From assembly GCF_020360975.1 (NCBI RefSeq), contig NW_025408669.1:496001-560000 (forward strand): a DNA stretch of 64,000 nucleotides, in the 5' to 3' direction. The DNA is from Hirsutella rhossiliensis (lineage: Eukaryota > Ascomycota > Sordariomycetes > Hypocreales > Ophiocordycipitaceae). A program made the translations under genes and the position numbers. Under the pieces are notes generated by a model. The model did not search any database. It was given only the letters and a program-made list of their open reading frames with translations, and was not told the DNA's origin. Shown here piece by piece: positions 1 to 13,091 of this stretch. Numbering within the stretch: position 1 is the first letter of the stretch; the number at the start of each line of letters is the position of its first letter.

Positions 1-674
1 CTTAGGTTATTATTATAAACGTCTTACTAAAGGTAGTATTATTTAAAAGTTCTTTCTTATTTAAGTTATTATTATAGTTTAGCGAACTCCTAGGGCTTTA
101 TCCCTTTAATAGTAGTAGTTAAAGTAAGGTAAAGGAAGCTATACTATATTAATTTCTATAAGGCTCTATTACTTATAGCTAATACTACCTTATTACTAGA
201 ACGTATTCTAGGTTATTAATTTATTCTTATAGGCCTTAACGATTAGCTAAGTAAGCTAGTAAGTTATATTATAGAAGTTCCGCTCTTAATTCCTTTAAGC
301 GTTATTCCTACTACTAAGGTAAACGATCTAGCTATCTTTTATTTTTATAGGAGCTTAATAGGAAGTATCCTAAAAAGAAGTATCTTTCTAACTACTAATA
401 AAAGCTTTATATTACTTAAGCTTTAATATATTAAAGTTTTACTTTTATTTAAAGTTCCCTAAGTATTTCTTTTATAAAAAGAGATTAAGAAGCTAGTATT
501 TATTAGTATATAAGTAAGAGCTTTCTTTTTAAGAAGATATTAAGGTCTATAAGTTAAGGTTAACTTATCCCTTTCCTTATTCTTTATCTTTTATTTTACT
601 AAATATAAACCTTAGAAAAATAAATCGTTTAAGGAATTAAAATTACTATTATTTATTATATATTAGTCCCTTAG
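1..674. other. RIP-mutated AT-rich sequence, family not assigned
   Basis: This stretch has no usable reading frame. CA and TG dinucleotides are almost missing and TA is very common, as in the rest of the block. It is presumably the remains of a repeat, but I could not match it to another part of the window. The repeat beginning near 675 may extend further left into it. Confidence 0.6.
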
Positions 675-2050
675 TATAGGGCTGGTACTTTAACTTAGCC
701 GTTTACTTAAATCTAGTATAAGTCTAATAAGTAACTAAATAAACTAGCTACTATATAGAATTAAATATATTATATAAACTAGCTACTATATATTATTCCG
801 CGCGTTAAATATTATAAGAAGGTAATAGCAATAAGCGTAGAATCGGGTAACTAATAAAGTAAGCGGAAAGACCGGTCGAACGAGTATAGGGTAGGATTTT
901 GTCCGGAATTTATAACGAGCATATAAGGGGCCGAATAATATATTAAAAGAATAGCGTTGCAAAAGATACTTGCGAACTTATATATTCTATCTACTACTCC
1001 TAGGGAAATCCTTCGTCTTTTATAGACTATTGCTCGCCTACTAGTAGACTAATTAGTTAGCTTTCTAGCACATTCTATAGTACTTAAAAAGCTCTATCTA
1101 TAGTATATCTTCCTAACTTAGTAGGTAGTCTAATTATAGCGTGATGGTTAACGTAAGACTATGGGTTCTAGTATAAGTAGTGGATTTAACTAGAATGTTC
1201 TATGCCCTACCTATTCTCGTATCGCGGATATCCTCGGAACCGCTAGGCCAAAATAGGCAATAGAGTATTCGTTCTACTCGTAATTGACTTATGCATTTTA
1301 TGTATATTTTTGTTTATAGGGATGGGCTTATCCTAACCCGCCTTTCCTAGAGGAAGATATAGATATCTAGTAGAGGTCTTTGTCTTTTAAGGGTTATTCC
1401 CTTAGACTATATTATAGAGCCTCTTTTTACTAGCTTATTCTATAAAGCCTCCCTATACTTATTATTTCTTTATAATAGTAAAATAGGAATATAAGGGTAT
1501 ATTCTTATAAATATAAACTAGCTATTAGTTTTATAAGTTAAAGTAAGAGTAGTAATAACTATTTATATTCTTTTTTACTTAACTAAGATCTAGTCGGTTC
1601 TCTATCTTTTATATATACTATAGTAAGCGTAAGACCTTACTTAGGGCTTTAACTAAGTAATATCTTAACCTTATAATTATATAATAGTAGTATAGTATAT
1701 TAATAGTATTTCCTAGTATTTTCCTAAGGTAAGTATAGGTATTTCTTTATAATTTCCCTATTATATTCTTATAGTAAATTCTTAAGGAAATATTAGTATA
1801 ATCCCTTAGGATCTATTATTACTTAGGAAATAATAGTATATTCCCTATATAATATATCCTTATAGGAAATCTCTATAAAATATCTATATAATCCGCTTAG
1901 TTATTATTTATAGGATTTCTAGGTAATTTCCTAGAGTTTACTTAGTAGCTTTTAAGTTCCTTCTTTTATAAAGAGCTTTAAGCAGTTAAGGGTAACTTCC
2001 TTAAGGGAAGTAGATATTATTATAGGTACCTAGATTATTAACTATAAGGT
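675..2050 (+). repeat. Dispersed repeat E, left copy, interrupted by insertion J
   Basis: The sequence before about 797 and after about 1,508 matches the directly oriented copy at 26,325-26,995, including the segment around 'aaactagctactatatatta' and the AT-rich run ending near 'ataat'. Without the insertion each copy is about 670 bp. The two copies bracket the nested retroelements and could be LTRs of an older element or simply a duplicated repeat. The right copy begins exactly where the copia relic F ends, so the left boundary given here is only the limit of shared sequence. Confidence 0.55.
798..1508. mobile_element. Insertion J within repeat E, unknown family
   Basis: About 710 bp interrupt repeat E relative to its right-hand copy. 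The centre (about 820-1,340) is less AT-rich and keeps CpG, CA and TG dinucleotides that the surroundings have lost, so it was mutated less or arrived later. It has no long reading frame and no recognised motif. A solo LTR or a non-autonomous transposon are both possible. Boundaries are accurate to about 10 bp. Confidence 0.45.
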
Positions 2051-2079
2051 GTCCTATAATAATTATCCTCTCTAAGAAT

Positions 2080-2231
2080 TATCTTTATAATTATCCTCCT
2101 TTACCTTACTTAGTTCTTTCTTTTTTCCTTTATTCCCCTTAGACCTTATTATCCTTTAGTATCTAGCTACTATTATTACCGTTAGTATAGGTATATCTTT
2201 AGTTATATACTATAGCTACCGTTAAAGTAAG
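2080..2231 (+). repeat. Fragment of the G-type insertion (right-hand end)
   Basis: This is a RIP-mutated copy of the last roughly 150 bp of the 430-bp element found at 49,460-49,889, ending in the same 'ctaccgttaaa'. It abuts the truncated left side of copia relic F, so it marks an old insertion or breakpoint there. It shows that the G element is repeated in this genome. Confidence 0.6.
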
Positions 2232-3101
2232 TTTTTATTTATAAGACTAATAAATATAGCTTCCTTTAAAAGTATAAAGCTTAGCTAGTTATTTATAAGA
2301 ACTAATAAGAAAAAAGGGATCTTCTTACTAAGGTAACTACTTTAATAAGGATATCTTTTTAGACCCTTATAGCTATAGTAGTAGAATTTAACCTCGAACT
2401 TAATAAAATAGATACCGTTAATACCTTTATTAACTATCTCTTTAAGGAAGAAAAAGTTATTTATATATATCTTCCCCTTAGTTTCTAATAACTAAGAAAT
2501 GTTCTATAGCTTAGGAATACTTTATATAGACTATAAAGATTACCCCTTCTTTAGTAATAGTATTTAATAGGTTACCTTAAAGCCTTAGGCTTTAAGAAAG
2601 TCCCTTAAGAACTATATATAATATAAAAGGGTAAAATTATAGTCTTCTTTTATATCGATAATATTATTTAGGCCTACCTAAAAGAAGAAGAAGTAACTAC
2701 TAAGGAGGCTATAGAAGGCCTATAATAAAGGTATAAGATAACCTAGCTAAGAGAGCTAAAGTAGTTCCTAGGAATATAAATCCTATAAATAAGTCCTAAC
2801 GGACTATCTAGCTTACCTAAGACGCCTATATCGATAAGGTCGCTTATAAATTCCTCCTTAATTTCCTTAATAAGAAGCTTCTTTCTATACTTATATTAAA
2901 TTAAAAGCTTTTACTTAATCTATCCTCTTAAGCTAGGGAGTAAGAGAAATACTAATATTAATAGAAGATAGGCTCCTTACTTTTTTTAGCTATTTTTACT
3001 AGACCGGATATCTTTTTTACGGTCTCCTAGCTAGCTAAGTATAGCTAGAATCCTAGCCTTAAGTACTAAGAAGTAGTAAATAAAGCTATCCTTTATCTTT
3101 A
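2232..3101 (+). mobile_element. Copia relic F, left part (reverse transcriptase)
   Basis: This is the reverse complement of about 9.5-10.3 kb in copy A and of the matching part of copy B, so it is a plus-strand piece of the same Ty1/copia family. Near 2,647 the RT active-site region reads FFYIDN where copy B keeps FFYVDD, the G-to-A change expected from RIP. The element resumes at 24,382 beyond the inserted element K. Its 5' part is missing; the left edge meets a G-type fragment. Confidence 0.75.
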
Positions 3102-3358
3102 TATAAGGGAATATATATTATAGTATAATTAGCTAGGTAGTAGAGATAGCTAGAGGTACTATACTATATATATTATATTCTTCTTATTATAAGACTAAAG
3201 GTTATAAGAAGAGGGATTTTTCCTTTTCTATTAAAGTAGTAAGTAGTCTATAATATATAAGTAAAGTAAGTATAATTCCCTACTAATACCCTACTAATAT
3301 ATTAATACTATATACCTAAGTGCTTTATTAGCTTATACCTCTTAATAGCGCTCTTATA
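3102..3358 (-). repeat. K LTR, left copy (3' LTR if the element is on the minus strand)
   Basis: This 257-bp sequence is nearly the same as 24,125-24,381, with short inverted ends TATAAG/CTTATA and target duplication CTTTA on its outer side. Confidence 0.75.
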
Positions 3359-6179
3359 ATTATCTCCTTTCTTATATAGACGTCTTAGCTATATCTTTAA
3401 TATATATTACTTTCGCTATACTATATATATTCGGTTAAAAAGAAAAGTAGTTTCGGTTATATATCGTATATATATACTTATATAAGTATATATTAGTCTA
3501 TGCTTTATAACGTTAATAGTTATTATACTAGCGGTTACTACTAAGTAACTAATATAGTATTGCTTATATATCGGCTATATAACTATAATATAAAAAGTAT
3601 ATATATATATCTCTTACTTCTTTTATTTTATTTTCTTCTTTAACTCTTCTACTTACGATTACTATAAAGTTTTATACCTTTTTTATTAATCTCTTATACC
3701 TTTTTATATTACCTTTTATTAATAATTTATTAACGATAATACTTTTTATATTAAAGAAGATAAAGAACTATAGTACTAATTTCCTATGCTATATATAAGA
3801 GTAGGTAGTAATAGGTTCGCTTTTAAAGTATAAGCGGTTAGCTTAGAAGTCTTACGGTAATATTAGTTCCCCCTTAATAAAGAAAGCTAAGAAAGGTATA
3901 AGAAAATCCTAGTCTTAAGAGACTTTTAGTCTTAGACCTAACGTTAGTAAGGGTTATACCCTTATAACCCCGCTAAATACCTTAACTTTAACTACTAATA
4001 AGCTTGCCTTTATAAGCTAGGAAACTTATAAGTTTATTACCCTTATTAGTAATATTAATACTAGCGAGGAGATCGTACTTAAGCGCTCTTAAGTAAGTAC
4101 TAATAACTTAGCTACTTTATCTTAATAAGGTAGCTCTAGCTAATAAGAGATTTTTACTTAAGCCGCTCCTTAAAATAGGTAAGCTAATATTAACGATAAA
4201 GCTTAGCTAAATAAGGTCTAAGACTATCTTAATATATAGCTAAATAAAGGCTAAGATAATAATAATAGTAATAATAAAGACGGCCGCGATTTAACTCCTC
4301 TTATTAATAAACCTAAGAATAGTAGCGCTAGAAATAAGGGTACTTAAGTAGCGGTATAAGGCGGTCGCGCTCCTATAAAAAAGTATACTTAATCTAAGGC
4401 TAAAGCTTACTTAGTTAAAGCTTAAGGGGTTATCCTTTATAAGCTTTAGTATATATATTATTTTAGGATAGTTATTAAAGAGTATAATATAACTAAGCCT
4501 AAGCTTATTAAGGTGCTTTTAATTAGCTATATTTTCTTAGGGGTTTCCTTAACGCGCTATAAGTAGTACTATAAACGTACTATAACCTATAACTAAGTAA
4601 ATTTCCCCTTAACTTTAAATATTATAATTAATAAGCTAATCTTTCTTAAGGCTACTACTTTTATATTTAATAACTAGGCTAATATAGTCGCTATTATTAA
4701 GTACCTACGTAAGCTTAATAATCTAAAAACTAGTAATAAGGATACTAAGGATAATAGCTTAAATATAGGCGTGCTTATTTTTAAGGAGGCTAATTAGTAC
4801 TATCTCGCTATTATAATATAGTATTTAGCTAAGGCTTTCGACGCTACTAAGACGGCCTATTATAAGACCTTTAAGACTATAGGTATATAAGAGTCTACTA
4901 TTATACGTTTTATCTAACCTTTTTATTAGCGACCGCTTAACGATATACTAAGTTAAGCGTACCGACTACTATATACTAATTAATAAGCGCTATAAACTTA
5001 TTATTCGCCTTAACCTTACGCCCTTATTTAATATCGCTTATATAAGCTTAAAGTACTAAGCCTAGGAATCCTAGTTAAAACTCTACTTTATTAATAGCGA
5101 TATAAGCTATACCTTTAAGTAATATACCTTACTATTTACTAAGGCTAAGGTAAGTATTATACTAATAAAGATAGGTCTTAATATAAAGGATAAGGAAGGA
5201 GTAGAGGATAAGGTAGTTCTAGTATTTTTAAAGGTATTTAGTATAGTAAAGGGGGCGCCTTAGTTAGTTCCTACTACGCTAGCAAAGAAAAAGGGTAGTA
5301 AGAAGTAATAAATAGGTCTTATCTTTCTTTTATTTAGTTATAACTATCTTTCTCTCCTTTATTATTAAGGTCTCGATAAAGTTATAGTTTGGTTTTATTT
5401 TCCTTAATAATATTTAATAAGTAGTATAGATAGTTTTCCCTTATTCTCTTATTTTACTATTTTATATATAGTTATAAGACGTTTAAGCGTATTAATACGT
5501 TACTAAGTTAGTAGTAATTTAGTAGGGATTTATTACTAATTTAATAGCGTCTCTTTATACTAGTAAGTTTCCTTACCTTACTTAGTTTTATACCTCTTTT
5601 TCTTAGTTAAGTAAGTAGTATATTCTTTAATAAGGTCTTAGCTATTTACTATATCTTTAGTATTAACTTATTAGTTATACTTAGCTAGCTATCCTTTTTA
5701 TTTAATAAGAAAAAAGGTATCGCCTTTAGATCTCTTTTAGTCTTTAATCTCTTAGACTTCCTATTTACCTTTATTATCCTTTAAGTCTAGTATTAATAGG
5801 GTTTCGCTATCTTTATAAGTGCCTTTATACTCCTTTTATAGCTCTAAGAGACTAATATAGAAAATATTATAAAGGTATAAGTACTTCCTAAAGAGTATAA
5901 GATATTATACTTACTTTTTAATAGCTTATAGGACTAAAATTAGTTTAATATACTTAGGTAAGAGTTTTCCTTTTTTATCTTTAAAGTATAAGTTCTTTAT
6001 TAATAATATTATAAGGTCTCTTACTTTTAATATAAGTAGTTAGTACCTTAAATTATAGTATTTCGCTTATAATTTAATAGCCTTTCCTTAGTATTCCTTA
6101 AGCTTCTTTATAGCTCTTATTACTTAGTAACTCTTACTCTTACTTTAGTTACCCCCCTTTAAATAATATCGTCTTTAAT
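3359..6179. other. Degraded interior of K or of an insertion in it
   Basis: This is RIP-mutated sequence with coding-like stretches broken by TAG and TAA stops (for example around 3.9-5.3 kb). It is probably gag or 3' retroelement material, but no motif can be named. I see no intact gene, promoter or RNA in it. Confidence 0.5.
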
Positions 6180-6259
6180 ACCCTCGTAGTATAGTAGTTA
6201 TATACCTAGGAAGCCTACTAGCTATAACGCTAGAGTTAGTTTAAATCTAGCTAAGGGCA
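6180..6259 (+). tRNA. tRNA-like relic (RIP-mutated, pseudogene)
   Basis: The D arm (GTAT/ATAC) and T arm (GTTAG, loop TTTAAAT, CTAGC) both pair. The acceptor arm can pair if one mismatch and the first base are read as G-to-A changes. A run of five T at 6,267-6,271 fits a Pol III terminator. The total length is about 80 nt, and the middle has about seven extra bases with no clear anticodon stem, so either a small intron has decayed or this is a tRNA-derived repeat. The amino acid cannot be assigned. Confidence 0.35.
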
Positions 6260-6839
6260 TAATTAATTTTTATTTAAACTAGTAGACTACGCTAACCTAC
6301 TTATTAATTAGCTAATTAGCGCTTTTAAAAGCGCTTATAAATATACTAGTAGTCTAGCCCCGCTATAAGTAGGCCGGCCTAGACCTCGCCTACCTAAACC
6401 TAGTAACGAATTTATTAGGACCTCCCCTTAACCTTAGTCCGGGCCCCCCTAACTAGGAAAATAAAAACCTAGGGCCGATACTAGTAACTTAATAAGTATA
6501 GCGCGAAGCTAGTATAATAACCTAACTACCGGCCTAGCTAAAGGCCGGTATTAATATAAAAAAGCCCGCTAAGCCTTATAGTAGAAAAATAAAGTAGAGC
6601 CTAGGAAGATATTATTATAGGATAAGGTTAAAGATAATTATATAATTAACTATTAACTATTAACTAAAAACGCTTATACTACTAATAAACGCTATATACC
6701 CCGCGTATATAAAGGAGTTACTTTATAAGGTTACTTTATAATAGGGCTAATATAATTCTAACTAACTATAACGATACTTAAGATAGCTAGCGTAAGATTC
6801 CTATATATTATAACCGCGACCTAGTATAAAGGCGGACTA
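6260..6839. other. AT-rich segment with palindromes, no gene
   Basis: Downstream of the tRNA-like relic lie several palindromes: gcgcttttaaaagcgc near 6,330, and a 9-bp perfect stem TACCGGCCT/AGGCCGGTA with a 6-nt loop at 6,527-6,550. The segment could be an LTR or regulatory part of an element, but no matching copy was found in the window. Confidence 0.4.
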
Positions 6840-8069
6840 ACTATAAAAGAAGGGAAGGTTTTCTTTTAAGTACTTTAGTATTTCCCTTTTATTTAATACT
6901 AAAGTTCTAGATACCTTTAAATAGGTTACTACTATAATCTTAATAATAATAATAAAATCGTCCTTAATATTAATATAAAAGTTTAGTTAGTAACCTATTA
7001 ATACTTTATTAAGTAATAACCTAGTTATTATATTCTTTATATTATTATATATAAACTAAGTAATATATAAGAGTAACGCTTATTTAGTTTATTTTAAGTT
7101 AGTAAAGTATCTTAAGTAGTACTATATAGCTTAGTTTATTTATTCCGTTTACTTATTAGTTTATAAGTAAAATACTATCGATAGCTTACGTTTTACTTAT
7201 AAGATTAAATAAAGATCTAACTAAAACTTACTTATAAGTAGGGACCCTTTATCTAAGATAATACCTTTTAAAGGTCTATATACTAATTTAACTTAATAAT
7301 AAAATAATTCTACTAGCTCTAAAGCTATTATTATCTTAGAGATAAAAGGAAGAGGTAATACTTAGTATATTAGTCTATAATTACTTAGATCGTATTAACG
7401 TCTTATTTATTATACTATACTTTAAGTAAACTTATAGTAAAGTCTATTAATAATTCTTTCTATAGTTATATATAATATAGTAATAATTATATAGTACTAT
7501 AAAGGCAATGCCTCTTAGATACTATACCTTAATATACTAGGTATAACTAAATATATTTATTTACGTTTTTTATTATTCTATCTGAGTAGAAGTTCCTTAT
7601 TAATAGCTTGCTAATATATTAAGAGCTAAAGTATCTTATTAATAGATTATTATAGAATAGCTATATTAGCTCTTACTATAAGGCTGCTTTTAAAAGTACT
7701 ATAATACGACCCTTTTATAATAGTAGTTTATTTAAGTATATTAACTAGAAACCCTTTTCTTTTATAAAGTTTTTAGTCTCTTTTAGCCTATTAATTACTA
7801 TATTAACTAACTAAGTATATTTTAGTAACTTTAGTAATAGTTCTAAAACTTTTACTATATAAACCTTTATATAGTAGGCTGATTTTTTAATAGTCTTCCT
7901 TAAGAGTAACTATTTATAACTAGCTCTCTCTTTAGCTTAATCGGCTAATTATTTAGGTCTCGCGCTTAAATTATTATAGTTTTATTATAAATAAGCTTAT
8001 ATATTTTCCTAATATAAAGGTACTTTACTATACTTATATTAACTTAAGGTTAAGTATCTCTTTACTTAT
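6840..8069 (-). other. Degraded pol-like interior of K
   Basis: Read on the minus strand, this has lysine- and leucine-rich coding-like stretches with frequent TAG and TAA. It lies downstream of the K reverse-transcriptase region once copies A and B are removed, so the integrase portion is expected here. I could not confirm integrase motifs by eye. Confidence 0.4.
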
Positions 8070-8074
8070 AAAAC

Positions 8075-8550
8075 TCTTATAAAGAGAGATATAAGAAGTA
8101 TATAAAAATATATAAAGGTAAAATTAAAAGTAAGGGGTTAGATAGGTAGGGCAGAGATATATTATTCTTATAAGGGTAGTAATTATAGTAAGGGAATAAT
8201 TATTATATTACTTTAATTCTCTTTCTTTCCTTTATTTAACGCCCCTCTTTATACCTATTTAGTATCTTAATTAATAAAGAAGATCCTACTTAAAGAAGCT
8301 ATTAATATCCTTTTAACTACTAAGCTTTTTACTAGTTTTTCCCTTCCTTTCTAGCCGTTACCGGTATATCCGTCTTATCTTTCGCTACCTTTATAAGAAG
8401 CTATCGCTACTTCTACTTCCCCTCTTACCCCTACCCTCCTCTCTATACCTCCTTTTAGCTCCTTCCTTAAAAGCTATTTTTTAGCTTCCTAGGTTCCTCG
8501 TATTAAGGGATATCTCTAAGAACTACGAAATTAAGCTATACCTCGCGATA
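8075..8550 (-). repeat. Copy A 3' LTR
   Basis: This 476-bp LTR matches the one at 13,983-14,455 and the LTRs of copies B, C and D. On the coding strand the termini read TATCGCG... and, in RIP-changed form, ...TTTATAAGA. Confidence 0.88.
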
Positions 8551-11500
8551 TACCCCCTTAGCTATAACCTGCCCTTATAGAAAGGGTAAAGCTAAATACC
8601 TAGGCTAGTAAGCGTATAAAGGAGGTCTTAGTCTATACTTATCCCTTACTCGAGCAATATAGGTTTTAGCCCTAGGCTCTTTTAGACCTACTTTAGGAAA
8701 AAGGGGCCTTAAGAAGGATATTAAGTCCTATTAAAAAGGGGGGCTTCTCTAAGGATAAGTCCTTAAAAGGGGGGCCTTTTAAGAAGAATAAGTCTTAATT
8801 AAGCTAGGGGCCCTCCTCTAGGATAAGTCCTAATTCCTCTCTTTAGCTATAGACGTCTCCTTCCTCCTATATACTATTAGCTCCTCTTATAGACTCTTAA
8901 AGCGGGCTTCTAAGGATAGCTTTTCTTAAACGTCTTCTAGCTAAATTTACTATAAAAAGATAGCTAGCTTCTACTTTAGTAGGGGCTTCGTAAGACCGTT
9001 AGCTTTTACTAATACTATTAGAACCTAATAGACGGAAATAAGCCCCCTTTAGACCTCTTAGCGTAACTAATACTAGTAGATATTAATATACTATAGCTAG
9101 GTTAATAGATTACTATTTTCCTTTATAAGAATTCGTATAGTCTATATATTATTATATTTTATAGCTAATAGGGACGGAATTTATAGTTATAAAGATATTA
9201 GTAGCTAGCTAAGGAAAATCGCTTCTTTTAATACTTTTAGAAAAGCTAGTAGCTCTACTTCTATACTAAAAGTTATAACGGTAGCTTACTTCGAAGCTCT
9301 TTAAGTAATAGTTCCTTTAAAAAGGGATATAATATACCTTTATAAGCTTTTTTTATCTAAGTAATTATCTATAACGGACGAATCGCTTAAATAAAGAAAG
9401 ATTTTAGTAGCTAATCTCCTTCCCTACCCTCTTAGGCGTAAACTATATAATCTTATTAAATAAAGATAAAGGATTACTTAGTTTACTACTTCTTAGTGCT
9501 TAGGGCTAGGATTCTAGTTATACTTAGCTAGCTAAGAGACCGTAAAAGAGATATCCGGTCTAGTAGAAATAGCTAAAAAAAAAGTAGGGAGCTTACCTTC
9601 TATTAATATTAGTATTTCTCTTACTCCCTAGCTTAAAAGGACGGATTAGGTAAAAGCTCTTTATTTAATATTAGCGTAAAGGGAAGCTTCTTATTAAGGG
9701 AATTAAGGAGGAATATATAAGCGATCTTATTAATATAAGCGTCTTAGGTAAGCTAGATAGTCTATTAGGACCTATTTTAAAGGATTTATATCCCTAGGAA
9801 CTACTTTAGCTCCCTTAGCTTAGTTATCTTATACTTTTATTATAGGCCTTTTATAGCCTCCCTAGTAGTTACTTCTTCCTCTTTTAGTTAGGCCTAGATA
9901 ATATTATCGATATAGAAGAAGACTATGATTTTTCCCTTCTATATTATATAAGGTTCCTAAGGGACTTTCTTAAAGCCTAGGGCTTTAAGGGAACCTATTA
10001 AATACTATTACTAAAGAAAGGGTAATCTTCGTAATCTATATAGAGCTTTCCTAAGCTATAGAACCTTTCCTAGCTATTAGAAACTAAGAGGAAGTTATAT
10101 ATAGATAACTTCTTCTTCCTTAAGTAAGTAGTTAACGAAGGCGTTAACTATATCTATTTAATTAAGTTTAAGGTTAAATTCTACTACTATAGCTATAAGG
10201 GTCTAAAAAGATATCCCTATTAAGGTAGTTACCTTAGTAAGAAGATCCCCTTTTTCCTATTAGTTCTTATAGATAACTAGCTAGGCCTTATACTTTTAAA
10301 GGAAGCTATATTTATTAGTCTTATAGATATAGATATACTTATAGCTAAGGACCTATTTTCCTCTTACCCTTTCCTTAAGGACCTCTTCGAAAGACCCTAT
10401 CTCTTTATATAAAGCTAAGTAGTCTTTCTAGGCCTAGAAAAACTAGTCTTTATAAGGGTGTCTTTCTAGCTGCTTTTAGTTTACTAGTAGGTCTAAGAGG
10501 TCTCTCTTATATACCTTCCTTACTAATAGCTATAGCTTAAAAAGCCGGCCTACTATAAATACTCTATAGGAACTATCTTTTATAAGCGTTAAATAGAAGT
10601 CGGAAAAATAATCGAAATAAAGGAGAGGTTAGTCTTCTTTTATATTAGGCCCTATACCTTCCTTTACTTCTTAAAGTAAGGATAAAAAGGTAGCTAGGTA
10701 ATCCTTTAAGAGAGGTGCCTTTCCTACCCCCTTAGGGGTTAATATAGGAAGACTAATAGAGAAAGCTACTTTTAGATCTTCTTTTTATTCTATAAGAGGA
10801 GGCGTAAGAAGGTAGGCGTATTCTAGCTCTACCGCTTTCCTATAGTTTCCTTCTTTATCTAGATTATTAAATCTAGTAGCTTCCGCTTCTTCTTTTTCCT
10901 TAAAGTTAGTATTATCCTTAACTACTTCGACGTTAGTTTCTTCTTTTATTTCCTCGTTTAAGGCTTCTTCTTATAACTATTAGGAAGGGGGGATTTAGAT
11001 CTTTTAAATTAGCTAACGTTATAAGACTAAGAGGGGCTATTAATCCCTCTTTTTATCGAAGAAGCTAGATTCGTTAAAAATTATATCCTTAGTTAAAATA
11101 ACCTTTTATAAAAGAGGAATCTAGATCTAAAAGATATTTATAGAATTATAACTAACGAGGTAACTAATAAAGGCTCTAGGATTAAGCTTTCTTTTCTTCT
11201 TCCTTTTTAGCTATATATCGGTAGTTATTATATATGCCTTATAGCTATAGGTATAAAGATAGGCTAGCGAGGCCTTCTTCTTTATAAAGAGCTTAAGGGG
11301 GGGTTTTTAGTTTATTCCTTAGTTTAGTTCCTTAAGGTCCTTAGGGTCCCTAGGGGTCTAGTTCTAAAGGTAATAGGCGGTCTTAATAACTTCCCTTTAA
11401 AGGTTATAGGGAAGATTTATAGTAAGTCTTATTATATAGGCCCTTTTTATTATAGCACCCCTTAATCTTTCTACCCCTTTATTTTAGGCCTAGGTATTTA

Positions 11501-13037
11501 GTGCTAATAAGAAGGGTAAAATGCTACTTTTTTAAAGCTAATTTAAGATATCCTTTATAAATAGCTCTTTATTAAACTATATCTTCTTTACCTTATAGCT
11601 AAAGTAGGATTTTATTTAGTTAATAAAGTCCTAGAGGGCAAACTAGTTATACTTACTTAGGTATATCTATAAGAAATAGGGGAAAACTATCCCTAAAAAA
11701 GCGTCTATAAAAAACATTACCTTAATAAAGCTTTCTTAATCCTTAGAGACGTTAGTTTAGTTAACTTAACTTTCCTTATATAGCTAGTCTAGCCGTAAAG
11801 GGGTTCGTTTAGAAATTTATCTCTTAGTCTTTCCTTAGCTATAGTATTCGTATTCGATAGTCTTTAGGCCCCTTATTTATACGCCTTATTATTAGCCTAG
11901 CTTATATAAAGCTAGGGGGCCTAGGTAACTAAGTCGTATATACTAAAGAAGGCTATCTCCTTAGGCTGCTAGAAGGTCCTTTATAGTAAACCTATTCCTC
12001 TTAGTACTAAAAGCTAACTTCTTAAGTATTTCCTTCCTATAAATAGGTCGGAATTTAAAAATAAATTAACCGAAATTTTCCTCGATAAGCCTAATAGTCT
12101 AATTCTTTTAGACTAGCCTTATAGGCTTAAACGTTATATCCTAAAAGATTCCTTCCTCTTAAAGAAGGTAGAAGGAAATTAAGCTCGTTAAAAATTAAGG
12201 GTAAAAAGCTACCCTTTTTTATCGAAGAATTTATATAGACCCGTTAGGTAATTTTATCGTAAAATTCACCCTTTTATATCCCTCTATCTATATAGTTAAT
12301 TCCCTAGTAATAAGGTATTCCCTTTATGCCTTCTTAAAAGACCGGATTCGTAAGAGTAGATTATAGATATTAAGGGAAGTACTAAAGCTAAGGATAGCTA
12401 ATTTTTATAGGGGATAATTAAAGGGCTCTAACGGTTAGTCTTAGCCTTATTAATCTATAGGGAAGATAAAGGCCGGATTTACTATACTAACGAATTTTCC
12501 TTAAATTTATAGTAGCGGTATTAGTTACTATTTCTTAGTAACCTAGATCTTATCTATCTTCTTTTATAACGAGGGGTCCTCTTTAAGAGACTATTATATC
12601 GTTTCTTATAGCCTCTTTAAAGGGTTAAATCTTTTAGGTCGGTTTTCCTTAAAGACCTATTAGTATTATAATAACCGATAGCCTAGGGATTTATAGGCTA
12701 GGTAGCTATTTCGTTATCTAGTCTTTTACTTCTTTAAGGAATCCTCGTCTTAATCCGGAAGGTCTACTTAAAAACCTCCCCTTTTACCCCTTATTACTAA
12801 TTTTAATAAAGAGGTTCGATTTTAACTAGTTCCTTAATTTTTCGACTAACGGACTAAAAGGTCTATTAGGGGACTAGTAGGGCCGGACGGACTAACGGGG
12901 CCTAGGCCGAACCCAGAATAAGATACGTAGCTAGGGCTAGGGCAGCAGCTATAGTCGACGACGGCGTTAAGGCTCTTAAGGGAAGAGGAGCTAGAGGGGC
13001 AGCAGCCGTAGTAGCAGCAGCGGGAACCGTAGCAATA

Positions 13038-13091
13038 GGGGCTATAGCAGCTATAGGGGCTATAGCAGCTATAGGGGCTATAGCAGCTATA
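13038..13091 (-). repeat. 18-bp tandem repeat in copy A gag
   Basis: There are three consecutive units of ggggctatagcagctata with a partial fourth. Copy B has a single related unit near 20.15 kb and copies C and D one each, so the unit was amplified in copy A. In the coding direction it falls in an alanine/proline-rich part of gag. Confidence 0.75.
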
